A stretch of DNA of 64,000 nucleotides from Trichoplax sp. H2 (lineage: Eukaryota; Placozoa; Uniplacotomia; Trichoplacea): positions 89,511-153,510 of the forward strand of contig NOWV01000187.1 in assembly GCA_003344405.1 (NCBI GenBank), read 5' to 3'. Of the stretch, positions 1 through 13,033 are shown one piece after another (position 1 is the first letter of the stretch; each line of letters opens with the position of its first letter). The position numbers were made by a program, and so were the translations under genes. The notes beneath the pieces were generated by a model. That model was given only the letters and a program-made list of their open reading frames with translations. It ran no database searches and was not told where the DNA came from.

Positions 1-16
1 TTGTATTTTTTTATAG

Positions 17-672
17 ACATTCTCTTTCCCATTTGATACCATTCGTAAGAAGCTTCAGGTGATTATTGACTTGCATCTGTTCTTTACTGTATTATTATTA
101 TTATTATTATTTTAACGATATGTTAATGGAAAATCAATCTAAAAATATCTCGCATTGTAGGCTCAAAGTAAAGCTCTTGCTGGTGGCGGCGGCGTAGATG
201 TCGAATTTACTGGCATGTCTGACGCTTTTATCCAAACTGTCAGAAAGAACGGTCTCTTAGGATTATGGAGTGGTACTACTGCTAACTTGGCTAAGGTAAT
301 TTTTGATTCTTTTCAGGAATGATGTAAAATGTTTGAATTAGTAAATCAAATTAAAAAAATCTTTCAACTACATAAATCGTTATTTGTCTTGTGTGTTAAT
401 TATCCATCTTCTACGGATGCGTCAATTGTTATGTAAACATATTCTTGATATTGTTCGATTTTTGCATTAATAAGACCACGTAATTTTTATTTGCTCATTA
501 GGTCGCTCCGTATGCCGGTTTAATGTTCATGTCTTTTGAGGCTAGTAAGCGTATCTGCCTGTACTTAAACGGTTATACTACATCTCCTTGGAAAGACACC
601 CCAGTTCCTGGTGTTGATCAGGGCATGAAGCCCCATGAATTGAAAGAGTTTTTAGCAAAGCAAAATAAGTAA
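17..672 (+). CDS. SLC25A43: Mitochondrial solute carrier, SLC25A43-like, last three exons
   Basis: This is the 3' end of a mitochondrial inner-membrane carrier; the earlier exons lie left of the window. Exons are 17-58, 161-295 and 502-672 (TAA 670-672), with phase-0 junctions and GT-AG introns. The first exon encodes PFDTIRKKLQ, the carrier signature P-x-[DE]-x-x-[RK]-x-[RK] of the third repeat. The next encodes GLLGLWSGTTANLAK. The last encodes VAPYAGLMFMSFEASKR, then NGYTTSPWKDTPVPGVDQ and a charged tail ending AKQNK. The NGY...SP...PGVDQ...ELKEF tail is what I recall of animal SLC25A43, and it sets this apart from ADP/ATP and phosphate carriers. The transported substrate of SLC25A43 is not firmly known. 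The family call is very secure; the orthologue call is likely. Confidence 0.85.
91..111. repeat. (ATT)7 microsatellite
   Basis: A pure ATT/TTA run inside an intron of the carrier gene. It is of no evident function. Confidence 0.9.
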
Positions 673-3026
673 TTTGTTACTAATTACGAAAAGTGTAGGC
701 TTTTAAGATATTGTCAATGTTCTTTATCTTGGCATTCGTGTTACCATATTTGTATTAAAGCTAAGATGGTTTAATTAAATTGGCATTATTTGTCTATTGA
801 TTGGGCGTATAAGAATGGCATGAAGCGAGATAGTAATTAGCAGTGCATACAAGTTATTTTATTGTAAGTTGGCAATGGTATCCTTTGACTTTGCTTTGCC
901 ATTCTTATTAACTAAAACGGTTATGTTAAACTCGGATGAAATCCGTCTACCCGTCTATCTTGAAATTAATGAATTGAGCTAATTAAAATTACAGTACCTC
1001 AGAATTCAGGCTTGTGTAATGTTACTCAGTAGTTGTACAGTAAATTGTAGTAATACAGTATGTTAATTCTATGATAATTAATTAAGACGTGAAAATCTAC
1101 GAATTGAACATCTTGCAGAAATCTTGAGTGCTGCATTGCAATGTGAATAGTAAACCAGTGGTGCACAGTATAGCTCGAATAAGATTTAACTTACTGTACT
1201 CATTTTAAACATTTATAGCGTTTAGTGCAGTTAAAACCGGTAACAAACGGGTAATTTGAGCTATAAGCTACACCCCCGTACTTGAAGCATACATTGAATC
1301 GTAGACCACGAGCAGAAAACTAGGTATTTTTCTAGTAATGCATAATTGAAGGCAACAAATTTGCAAGGTACAGATCGTGCAATGGATCTCACATTCTTTT
1401 AAAATAGGGGGGATAACCTTGTCAGCTGTGGATTACAATTACTGCTTTACTAATGGTTAAGAATATGAACATAGTGCACAGAATTTTAATAGCAATTTTG
1501 GATGGTGTGTACGAAATGTTGTCTGATAGCAAGTAAATTATATACCAGATGACCATACAGTATTTGCCTTAATGAATAGATTTATGGCAGATTGATAACA
1601 GTATCGAAATATTCTTGCTATTTTATTGAATGTGTTACACGTAACTTACGACCTTAAAAGTTATTTACTGCTACTAATACTGATATAAATTGATACAGCT
1701 GCTATGTTTGCAATCTCTACAGTATGGACTACAGTATACTATAAGCTGTTGATATAATCCAAGCCAGAAGGCGAGATACTGTATAAGGTGTTTGAGACAA
1801 GGTAAACTCGTGAATTTAAAGTGACATGTCTCAGAATTAGCGGCTTGTCATTAGTAACCAGTAGTTCTGTACCAAAATTATAATTTTTGGATTAATAGCA
1901 GATAATGAATTACCTTCTGCGATTGAGAAAAGGCCCTTTTAGATCCTACCTCGTTGCCTACTCTATTATTGTACTAGTTTAAAGTATTATTTTTTAGATT
2001 TGTATAGCATTGATCGAGGACAAGTGATGACAGGATAAGAAACTAAACACTACAAAACCTAGGCCAAGACCTACAAAGCATGCCAATTACAAGCGGTTAA
2101 ATAATATTAATCTTTGGCCATGTGGATTCTATATCTGAATAAATAAAAATTGGGAGGAGAGAATTAAGGAAATACTTTTAATATTTTTGTAGAACTTTGA
2201 AATTTGTATTGAGATGAAAAGAAGAGGAAAGACGATCGTTATATAGAATCAATTTAGTATCTGCACTATAAGTCTTAACAGTTCCATATCCCTTGGCTGT
2301 CATTATAATAATCGTAACATTTACTTTAACAGCTAAGGTGCATCAATCGCAAAGGTAGCGTGATTTAATAAGCAAAAACATAGCTATATATATAGCCCTG
2401 TATAGTCAATATTAACATTTGGTACAGTACATATTTGTTGTATTTTTTTCAGGAATTGAAAAATTTGATTATTTTACGTGCTAAAAGGATGAAATTAAGG
2501 TAATAGTCCAATGATTAGCCACGGAAGAATGATTATAATCTATCACTCTCTATAAATGTATCAAGCAGAAACTAACTAATCGCTAAATGATAAAAGGACA
2601 TGATAACGTTAGTGCATTTATGCTGACCAATAGCTTCATTAGTATGCTATCCAAAGTTTCGTATACTGATTCCATAAATATTATAGCCAAAATAGCATTA
2701 AATGCTATACTGGCTATCAATAGCTTTACTATTCTTTTGAAGGAGTACTTGGATGTATCTGTAATACATAATTGCATGCAGTTACTTCAAACATGGTACA
2801 ACTTTATACTAGCAAAATATAAGTATTTACTCACTTGGAACTAAGGTCGAAATTGCAGCAATTTCTTTGTTATTTGGACAGTTACTTGTACAATTCCTGG
2901 TGTGGTTATCCATATTTTGACCAGATTCATATGTTACATTGTTTGCCAAGTTGGTATTAGAATAAAATACTGCAATATTTTAAACGAGAATATTCTAAAT
3001 TATGTGAAAACTGACAGATTGATTAA
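673..3026. other. Intergenic, between two convergent 3' ends
   Basis: The stretch separates the carrier (+) from TMEM201 (-), which end tail to tail, so it holds both 3' UTRs. Overlapping 64- and 85-codon open frames on opposite strands near 2583-2844 have no recognisable motif and no splice context. I see no gene here. Confidence 0.6.
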
Positions 3027-5580
3027 TTATCGCAAATTAAATGAATCATAATTACCATTACGGTATTCAGGCATACGACTTTGACGAGCACCAATATTTA
3101 AAGATTCTAAAGAATCAAACAGATTATCAACATTGCTTGGTAGTCCATTGTTGAGCATCGAAGATTGTTCTAACTGTGGCATCCAACTCTCGCTTAAACT
3201 TGAATCAGACGTGTCGTTAGTATCCGATTTGGAGTTAAGGCGCCGGAATTTATGCTTTCGCAACCTGGAAATTAAATGGTAAATACTAGATGGATTAAAA
3301 TAGATTATCCAACGATAATTACCATCTGAATAATTTAAAATTAAAATTTATTTAGTATGGTTATAATTACCGATTTTTCGATTTTTCCATCCTTTTGCAT
3401 AATACAAGCACAAATATTACCGAATTTAGAATAACGATTACAATACAGCAGATTATCTTAATTAAATATGATACAGTCATGTTGTCAGTCATGTTATCCA
3501 GTCTGAGCCAGCTATCCTTTGCATACGCTACAATCCATAAGAGTAGCGGAATTATTAATACAGCTCTCTTTAACGCAATTTGATAAAGTGCGATACCAAA
3601 ATTAATCATAAAATTAAGCGTAAAGCCAATGATATATATATAGGAATCTTCCAAATGGGATGTTACTATACGAGTATCCATTGACCATGACCTATTTTGC
3701 GTATAATTACAGACTATTCCCGCTTCAAATTTACAGTTAGCTATTATTGTTGACATAGTTTTCGCTAGTAGGAGGCATGAACAAAATAGTACCATAAATT
3801 GAATAACAATCATCACTTTCGGCGGTCTTCTGTTGGTTGGTGCATACTTCTATAATAGTTGTCATTAATGCAAAGACATAAATTTGTTTAATAAAATTAC
3901 TATTACTTGTATTATGTAGCTTACTAAATTCTTGTGTAGATTTAAAACATAAATTATTATTATATCAATATTACTGATAGCATGCACCTTCATCATGCTC
4001 TTTTTTAATGATTCTTTCAAAATTTCGGACTTTATGAAACGATTTTGTAGTGTTAGATGTCGTTTGACGATACATTGACAACTTTTACATAAGGGATATT
4101 GTTTTTCTAGTGCGGCTTTGAATGCTTCAAATGGTTGATTATTATCATATTTCTTGAAATGAGATTTTACATGATCATTCAGCAATATATTTAAAGAATA
4201 GAATTGGAAATAAGCCATCAGTAAATTTGTGTTTCCCTCGTGCTGAGAAAAAGCGGATAAAAATGAATGACTATTGCTATTACCATACGTATGTTCCTGC
4301 ATACCTCGGGAAATTTGGCAATCTGATTTATTATAATCTCTTGCTTCCTGTAGCATTCTACACAAAGTGTTGCTCGCATCGTTAAAGGTGTAGCTGGTTG
4401 TTTTACTATCAAGGTAGATAAAATAACTTAATAATATATGTAGCTCAAAATGCGATAGGAAAATATTAGCAAGGAAAGTATCGTGTAACACAAGCAAGAT
4501 GGTGATATTTTTTTATGATGATTTCAAGACGTACCGTTTGAGCTGTTTCTGTTCATAACTATTGTGTCTGCATATTCGTGATTTCCATTCACCATTTCGT
4601 TTATTTCTTTGTTATAACCACCATCCTAGAAAAAGGTTTTATACAATTCAATGACCGTAGACATACAAGTAGATAAGTTAAGTAAATGGATATTATAAAC
4701 TAAATATGCCGAGAAAGCTACAGCGTGTCAAATTGTTGATTATTTAATATCGATGAAAAGATCTATTTAAAGGATTTACATTATAAAACTGGAAAATTCA
4801 CTCTAGATATAAATATGATAACCAATATGACCATCTATAAGCGGATAAAATGCAACTTACTGCATTAAAGCCATTATATTGAGAGCAAAATTGGCAATAC
4901 CAACTGTTTCGTTGTGATGTAGCAACCCAATTATTGCGATTGCAAAACCAGCAATTGCGTCTCCTCCTATTCCCATCAGAGAGAAATAATGTTAAAGGTC
5001 ATATTATAAGCCCTCTAGGAGGTGCTACCGATCCGAAAGTGCATCTGATAAAAGCAAGCACCAATAGGATAGCTTAATAAGTCAAGGCTATAGTGCTTCG
5101 AAGTACTATGGTGGATACGATGATCAATGTACTGTATTATCGATCTCTAGTAGGTTTGACTAGTGCTAGGTGCAGTAGTTGGTTTGAAATGCAAAGCGTC
5201 CTATACTGGAAATAGCAACTAGCGCGTCAGAATGGAAGGTTTACAATAGCATTGATTGGCATCATCTTGTAATAGCATCCTCTCTATTTTAAGTCCGTAT
5301 AACTCCATCCGAAACAGCCATTGCAATGTAATGAATACTAGTTTAAGAGTAATTTAAATGTACAGTATGGATAGGTTGATCGTACTTACCATGGAAAGAT
5401 CCAAAATAATGCAAAGAATATTGCCGGTACACACAGGTAGAATCGAGTCCAGTCCTCATATTGATTGACCATCCAATTTTGGCGCATGAAATGCCAGAAT
5501 TGATGTAGTAAATCGAGAAGATTGATCGCACTACTAGGAACGTAGTCGTTCATACTGTTGATGATCGGAAAGTAAATCAT
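3027..5580 (-). CDS. TMEM201: TMEM201 / Samp1 (NET5, Ima1 family) inner nuclear membrane protein, complete
   Basis: Seven exons read 5390-5580 (ATG at 5578-5580, preceded by an in-frame stop), 4861-4966, 4535-4625, 4305-4405, 3988-4242, 3371-3849 and 3027-3264 (TAA). They sum to 1461 nt, or 486 residues, with every phase matching. Residues about 46-62 (FYLCVPAIFFALFWIF) are an N-terminal membrane segment. The Ima1_N zinc-binding domain follows with four CxxC pairs: CWFC (69-72), CQFC (88-91), CVEC (144-147) and CKSC (215-218). The hallmark QYNGFNADGGYNKEI lies between the second and third pairs. Exon 6 (residues 250-407) holds four membrane segments, and the last exon is a Ser/Asn-rich tail. 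In other animals the family sits in the inner nuclear membrane and links lamins, SUN proteins and the spindle. At 486 residues it lies between the short and long human isoforms. It is divergently arranged with UFSP2. Confidence 0.92.
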
Positions 5581-7900
5581 TCCAGTCTAATCGATAGCAC
5601 AGCACAGGCTCAATCTTTAAACACTAATAAGAATAATTAAGCAATCCTAATTAGAAAAGAGTGCCAGTAAACCTGCAGCCACTATCCAATCAGCATCCTT
5701 AGAGTCATGGTCATTGAACAAGGTAATGGAATGATCGAGTGAGAGATTAATAACCAATTCCCTGAAAGTATGATGGCAAAAGCCACCAAAATTGGCTTAT
5801 CTTGATCAACTATGATTGCCCTTTTATCGCTAATGATGGATTTTGACTTAATATAACTTTAATGTTGGCAAGGCCAGCATGGGTTATCGCGTGACATGTT
5901 GATACGTCCTCTAATCCAATGATGGAATATCGTCAAGAATGCAATTTGCTGAGGGTGTCCACAACGTCCGTACGTCTGAGCTTCTGCCTTGAACGATTTG
6001 CACAGTCTTGTGTTTCAAGTAAGTGGTCAGTCAATATTATTTCTTGAGAGAAAGGAGGACCAGAGAGGGAAATGGATTACTAAATCGCAAGATGATGGTA
6101 TTTCCTACCGAGATGAAAGCTTTCCTTGCCTTTTTGGTATTACAGAGCTGTCTTACCGTTGAAATTGAATATTGCTATGATTCAATTCAGATGGCCAAAT
6201 ACGATGGTAGTCGTGAGTTCGATACTCTTCAGTGTACAGTACACCATAGTACAGTACTGTAATCTAGAAGGTCTAGTGGTGTATGGGATGAGCTCGATTT
6301 ACCCATCCAGTAATGGTATGCAATGTAGACTATCTTTTAGGCAAAATGTATACTGTACTGTATTCTATGATGTGCCTGATCCATTAAACTGCTGTCATGG
6401 TTGAGAACAACTTGACACTGAGCTATCCTCATTCATTCATGATAGACAGAAAGTTATGGATAATCGCCAAAGGGATCAATTCCATTCTTAATTGATTGAT
6501 AAATGAATAATTCATAAGCAATGGAAACGGATGCTTGCAACAACATAGCTCCGCTCTTCAATTGGCATGATTGGTATGACCGTAGAATGAATGGAAGTTT
6601 TAGTACATTGCTTGTTTACTGGACGCATTTGTCATTCGCTAAATCGCGAATACAGTATCTTAAATCTGATTTTGTCGCAGTTGGTTCTACCAATTGGCTT
6701 TGACTGTATAAGAGGATATAAACTAGAATCGGTTAGGTTAGACTGTATAAACGTTAGGAAAGTTTGATCATATTTACTATTTGCACTTGGTTCACCGTAC
6801 TTTTCAGATTCACGCAGTCTTGCAGATTATTATCCGACATACTGTACTGCACGTACTGGACACTTTGTGTACAGTACAGTAGGTCAAACTACGGTGGCTC
6901 ACAATGTGAGCCACCGTATCAAACCGTTTCAACTACAGTCGATTTAAAGTGTGGGCAAAGTAAAATGAACACTTTCAATCTAGTTTCAACGGCCTGACTT
7001 GAGTAGAACAATTATGTAAAAGATTTGATGAATGTAAAATGCACAGTGAACAAGGCAGCCATCCACCATTCCTGTATGTAATATTATTGCCCACTTCCCC
7101 ACTATCATGTACAGTTGTACACTAATATACCGTCGATCATGATGATAATGCGTACGCAACTGGAACAATAACGTCATCCAACTAGAACCGTACTAGGTCA
7201 CAATCTGTTATTTAATTATGTTCTACACTGTCTCTATCGATTTATAGAGATAGACATAGATAGATACATCAGAGCATATTGGGTTCTGAATCCTTTTCTC
7301 TTTGTAGCAGTCTCTCTCTCTCTTAGGCGTACTTGCAGTAATCCAGTTCTCTTTTCTGAAACATCTCTCCCTCTCTCGTCTCAGTCTCGAAGCACAGTAC
7401 ATACTGTAGCGAGATGTGTACATTGTACTGTAAGACGAATCTTGTAATACTGTACTGTAGTATTAGTACAGTACAGTATGATTAAAAGGAAAAGGACTGA
7501 CTGCAAATGCGTCGATCACCTAGGAAAGATGAAACTCGATGAGAGTCAAGTACAGCACTGTCAGAGTTCGGAGTGACGTAATGGAATGACCATGGTGCGA
7601 CTGACCTGCGACCACTAGGACTACAGTACACTACTGTACAGTACTGCACTCTCCTAGTAGACTGTACTGTACACTGTACACGGTGGTTGTTGTTGTTGGA
7701 CGGATTGAAGAAGGAACCAAAATTCTTCTTCCATTTTTCTGCCTGTGAATAACAAAATTGATTTTATTCCAACCAAGTAACTGCAAGACAACATCCCCTA
7801 CTGCAAGCGACAGATAGACAAGCGTAAATTAGCTGTCACATTGATCGATCTATTCAAGCTTTCGTTACTGTAGAAAGGATTAATCGCCATCGATGTGGAC
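5581..7900. other. Divergent intergenic region rich in CTGTAC/GTACAG repeats
   Basis: The head-to-head space between TMEM201 (-) and UFSP2 (+) should contain both promoters. From about 6.2 to 7.7 kb it carries many copies of the palindromic motif ACTGTACAGT and its halves (6230-6265, 6340-6362, 6840-6885, 7425-7475, 7620-7682). It also has a CT microsatellite at 7309-7323 and a perfect palindrome at 6891-6917. The short open frames here are interrupted and resemble nothing I recognise. I see no gene. Confidence 0.6.
6891..6917. repeat. Perfect palindrome, 13-bp arms
   Basis: The arm ACGGTGGCTCACA is followed by a single A and then its exact reverse complement. The element stands alone among CTGTAC repeats. 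It could be a hairpin remnant of a small foldback transposon or a binding site for a dimeric protein; nothing in the sequence decides this. Confidence 0.85.
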
Positions 7901-10900
7901 ATGGTCCAAGTTACAATTGATGAATGCATCAGCAAAGCAAGTGTCACTAGGCTTGATTTCTATAATTTTCTTTGACTTTGGATATAGAAAATAACGATGG
8001 ATTCGTGAATAATCTTAATTTTCTTCCTTTTTCAATATCAACGGTATACGTGCATGGAGTAGAAATTAACCCAATCCAGTGATGACCATTTTGGTTTATT
8101 GTATGGATTGATCAATCAGCAAAATGTTTTTATTTTGGGCTGCGCCAAATGTAATTCATTGACTGGCGTTACTTCTCCCGATTGGAAGTTATGCTTAAAG
8201 AAAATCCAACCATTTCTACCTGGAGGTCAGATTATACTACAATTGCAATAATCAAGCTATTCAATAGTGTGGAAATGGTCAGATCGATTACAATAGTGTA
8301 CAGGACTTGAAATGCCTGCTTCGCAGTCTACGTATCAAAGATAGTGTAGCTTACCGGTCTTTATGATGACAATATATTCAAATCTCTTCGGCTTTTCATC
8401 TTATTGAAATATTTTATAACTGGTTGCAATGTTGTTGTATCATGCTGAATGTTTTAGCCTTGATTCATTGTTCTTATTAGGAATTTCAGTATGCGGAATC
8501 TTTCTAGCCAAAGGGAATAATGATCAAACTTTAACAGAAACGTGCAAAAAAAATCTCAAGCTGCTAGTAGACACCAAGGTAAATTACTGCAATCTTTTAC
8601 GTATCATTCTACTATAGCCCAGTTAATTAAATTAATGACAAAGATAGCAAGAGTTGAAAGGTTGAATGGCCAGATTTTATCAGTTGTCGCTTAACCGACA
8701 TCAAAAATAATATCAATTCTATTGGCACTTTATGATGCAATACTATTGACTTATTAGCTTGTAGACAATTCAGAATTACTGGTTGGCATTGTTGTGGATG
8801 GTAAAAGCGAAATCGATAAAGTTATGATACACAACTCGGATCAACGGATAGCAGTGGATACTCAATTCAAATTAGTGGAACATTTGCAGGATAAACTACT
8901 CAATTTTAGAATAAAAGTAGACATTCCTGTGTACTTCAGCCCTTATAACAGTTGAGTAGTGCATATTAGTGTAATTTTTGCCCTGGTCAAATGAAATTCT
9001 AACGATAAAATACTGGTACAGTAATATTTCAATCTTATTATAGTATTATTAATCATAAATTTTATCCAATACACTTAGAGGAAAGCATTGAACGCGAAAT
9101 GAGCAGGTTAAGGCAGATTGTAACAAGTCAAAGAAATTGCTATTTTATTCGGGACTGGCAGCTTATGCTGTCGTGTAATTCGGATGCAACTTGTGATAGT
9201 GCTAAAACATGCCGAGATTTTTTTAAAAATCAACCCAAATCGGCTGATAATCCGGTAAATTTTATATGCCATCAATGAAACTTCTAAAATTTTACATGCA
9301 CTGTAATTATACGATGACGATGAAACTGATAACGTCATTTTCGTCCCTTCAATAGTCACTGAAAAGGATTGACGTAGAATTATTACAAAAAACCACTGAT
9401 CGCTCATCAAATTTGCACAGTCCCATACTGGACTGTGAAGTATTATTATCAAGTATGTGCAAATATACTTTACTATTCAATTTCATAATATGATATTTGC
9501 TAGTGTTATAGTCAATATTAGCTTGTAGTACAGCAGATCTTGATTGTATTTTTTAACGTTTCTATTAGATAACTGCAAACTTCATGAAATCATGCTATCC
9601 ATTGAAATTCTAGTTTTGTACTTCAGAGATACTGGTGTAAAGCACTTAGCTAAACTATTTACAGATGCGATATTAATCCAACTGGATGAAGTGAAAAATT
9701 TACTCCAAGATGTTAGCTATACTAAGCTAGAATTTTACTATTACTAAATGGCGTCATTTTGGGGGAATTCCATACTTAATTTTCCCAATTTTAATTAGAA
9801 TAATAGAAATCCAAACCATGCTATTCCGGAAGTCTTTCAGTATGTGCTTCCTGACAGTAATTGCCCAATTATGGTCATGTATCCAAACTTACAAATTAAT
9901 GGTGAATTGGTTGCAGAAGAAACACTAGGTTATTTTTTACACAGTAGAAACGATCAATTTCAATCAATATAAAAGCCGTTAATAGGACTAGACGTCAATA
10001 CGTGCTTACTCTTACAGTATCATCGTAATGTATTAATGCACCCTATATCTCTTTTTTAACCCCCAAAGAGGACTACCGTAGACATTTACATATGATGTTT
10101 TGTCTGCCGGATAATAAACCGTTACTAAAGCGAGCAAATTCCTATCAATATCGCAGTCAGTTTAAAGGTGATGAGTGCTTTCTAACTTGTAAATTCTGTA
10201 ACGTGGAAAGTCAATAAGAATTAAATCTTGTTAATCTATCCTATGTGTATTTTGATATTACTATATTTAGACGGACATCTAGTTAATACTCACGAAGGGC
10301 TTTCTATGCCAAAAGGTTTGTATATATACACTGTTTACGAAATTTTAATTTTACAAACTATTATCTTAATGTGAATTTTTGTTATCTGAAGTAGGTGATG
10401 GCACGCAAATTGCTCTAGTAGATGGATGCTACTCTTACTTTCATTATATGCAGGATAATATCAATGATGATGTAAGAAATGCCTTCCGCGGCGACGATTC
10501 TATACTTCTTATTAGCTTTACTTGTACGAGGATACGAGCAGCATCATTATTATTAAAGTTGTAATTTTTTTCTTAGCAATGGGGGTGTGCCTATCGTTCA
10601 TTTCAAACCCTCTATTCTTGGTTTAGATACCAAGGTTATACAGATAAGGCAACACCAATGCATAAGGATATCCAGCAAGTAAGAAAATCTATTCAGTGAC
10701 TATTATGCAAGGTTCTCTTTAGACTTATACTCATGAACAGTAATCCTATTATCGACTTGTTTGTAGGCTTTATGTGATGTTGGTGATAAGCCGTCAACTT
10801 TTGTTGGATCTAAAAAGTGGATAGGCTCGTACGAAGTTAGCATCTGCTTAGACCATTTCTTAAATGTACGTGAAATCTAGGAGTATAGATTTAAGTTAGA

Positions 10901-11728
10901 GCTTTAAGAAAGCGACAGCGGTTTAATCTTAAATAAGTTTACGATAGCTTATTTGTTGTCAGTATGTATATACATATATATTATTATGCTTTGAAATATT
11001 AGGTTTCAAGTAGAATTGTATGCGTTAGTTCTGGAGCAGAACTACCGCAGAAAGCTCGAGAACTCGTCAGTCATTTTCAAAGTGAAGGTACTCCAATCAT
11101 GATAGGTATGAAATTTGTTGTTAACATTTACACCAACAATGACTTATTTTAGTTATAATATGCGTATAAGGATTCTTATGGTGATCTCTATTATATGTAG
11201 GTGGCGGTGTTTTAGCACATACAATTTTAGGAATTTCCTTTAATGAAATTACAGGAGAAGTGAAATTTCTTATATTGGATCCGCACTACACTGGAAGAGA
11301 TGATTTAAAAACCATACATTCCAAGGTTAGGTTATAGCACAAATTGCAAACTATTTTCAGCGAATATGCGTAAATGTGACTATTTCAATTTAGACAATTA
11401 AAGCGTTTTCTGTCATTTACAGTATATACGATATATCTTTCATGCGTAATCGTATTGTATAATCCGTCTATTATAGGGATGGTGTGGATGGAAAGGACCG
11501 AACTTTTGGGATCAACGAGTAAGTTTAAATTTCTATTGACAGATAGTAATGTGAGATTAGTCGTGTCTATTCAAAGAAAAATTGGAAAGCGCTATAAAAT
11601 TTTCAAACACAGAATTTTCGTGATTTATGGAGCATTTAATACTTAATTTTTATTTTACCCCTGCTATCTTTTATATTTCGTAGGCAAACTACAACCTTTG
11701 TCTTCCAATGACACCATCAATGGTTTAG
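7901..11728 (+). CDS. UFSP2: UFM1-specific protease 2 (peptidase C78)
   Basis: This cysteine protease matures UFM1 and removes it from targets at the ER. Seventeen exons: 7901-7936, 8063-8225, 8481-8578, 8758-8950, 9079-9254, 9356-9452, 9569-9711, 9799-9928, 10069-10167, 10271-10315, 10395-10471, 10577-10678, 10767-10865, 11003-11105, 11201-11325, 11477-11518 and 11684-11728 (TAG). They total 1773 nt, or 590 residues; the human protein has 469. An N-terminal MPN-like part ([20 protein letters not shown], then [18 protein letters not shown]) resembles invertebrate UFSP2. The catalytic core is intact: YSYFHYMQD (oxyanion Tyr), WGCAYRS (Cys423), [18 protein letters not shown] and LDPHYTG (Asp547, His549), ending [20 protein letters not shown]. 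The first exon is the least sure: it needs a GC-AG intron (AAA|GCAAGT). All other joins are GT-AG with matching phase. Confidence 0.93.
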
Positions 11729-13033
11729 TCTGAGTTCATCCGTATATTTAATATATTCAATAAATGTTTTAAACCTAAGTGCCGGTATTCATTTGAATCA
11801 AACGTCGTTTTCTACGTTCAGGTATAAACTGTTTAAGAAATAGAACCAGTGAGCAGATCAAGTGATGATGTAACATTATACACTACACCATCTTGTCTAT
11901 AGTCAGCGCCCTTGGAATGCAACTACAGTAACCGCCGTAAATGATTAAATTCTAAAATTTCTTTCTATATATCCAAGATCATAGCCATCAAGTTGGTGCA
12001 CCGCGCACTTATAGTGCCGGTTACAAACGGGGACATTCAAATACTTCGATTAACCTTTGCAGCCGTTGTTAATTAGCTTAAAATCTTATTTCACTGTACC
12101 TAGAGTACAATACGTTTCGATATTAACTGAATGTCATGCGAATGAGTAGGAAAAAACTTGCTATTGAAACGGAAAGAATTATTATAGTCCATTAGGTTGC
12201 CGCTACTATTGCAAAAAACTAACATTTATTAATGTTTTCGCTGGACAACTTACGTAGTCACAAGTAAACAACGTATTGGTGACTTAAAAAAATCCATTAG
12301 AATAGAATACGAGTACTCTCTGAACAAGTTGAAGTGGCATTTGTAATAATTAAGTCAAAATGATTCTAATGTATTTAATATACATAGATACGTATATACG
12401 GTATAGACTTTATGCACATATTCTCTCTGTCTATATAAGGTACTGTATCTATATACATATACTTTTACAGTAACATGACTAGGACAAATCATTACATAAT
12501 CTAATTAACGTTAGCGTCAATTACAAAAAAGTCGTATAAAAACACTACACAATCTCAGTTGATCTATGCTGGCATGAATACTAAGTACACATATGATAAC
12601 AGTAGCAAAAGCTTGTAACTGCTAGCAGTAAGAGAGAGAACTATAGTACATCATGCTCACGATCACGTTGTGCGTGTTCATGATAAACTTTTTGTATAAA
12701 TTTAATTTAAACCTTGCCAAAATGTATACATGTAACAATCTTATCATTATACTATTAACATAGATGAGCACGACACAGATTAACATGCTTGTTCGGCGCA
12801 TAGTTATATTAAGATGAATATAATACAAGAGACTTGAACCTATTTCTGTTATCGTGATAAAACTTGAATACAGTAATAGTTATTTCCTTGATAGTGCATA
12901 CTATTCAAATTACTTTACAATTGATACAGTAATCATCTGGAGTTGTAACTTTGCTAGAATAATTAATTGATTGCAATAGAAAATAAGCAGGATGATCAAA
13001 TAATTCAGAAATAGGTTAAATAATAATGATATA
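11729..13033. other. Intergenic, convergent UFSP2 and UBE2A
   Basis: Non-coding AT-rich sequence between two 3' ends. Apart from the UFSP2 polyadenylation signal I see no exon, repeat array or RNA gene. Confidence 0.6.
11759..11764 (+). terminator. Polyadenylation signal of UFSP2
   Basis: A canonical AATAAA lies 31 nt after the UFSP2 stop codon. A very short 3' UTR fits the compact gene. Confidence 0.6.

Noticed and set aside
2583-2844. Opposed 64- and 85-codon frames
   Set aside because: They overlap on both strands, lack recognisable motifs or splice context, and lie between two 3' ends.
3865-4497. 210-codon continuous minus-strand frame
   Set aside because: It reads through two introns of TMEM201. 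Only 3988-4242 is an exon in this frame; the CVEC motif upstream is in another frame.
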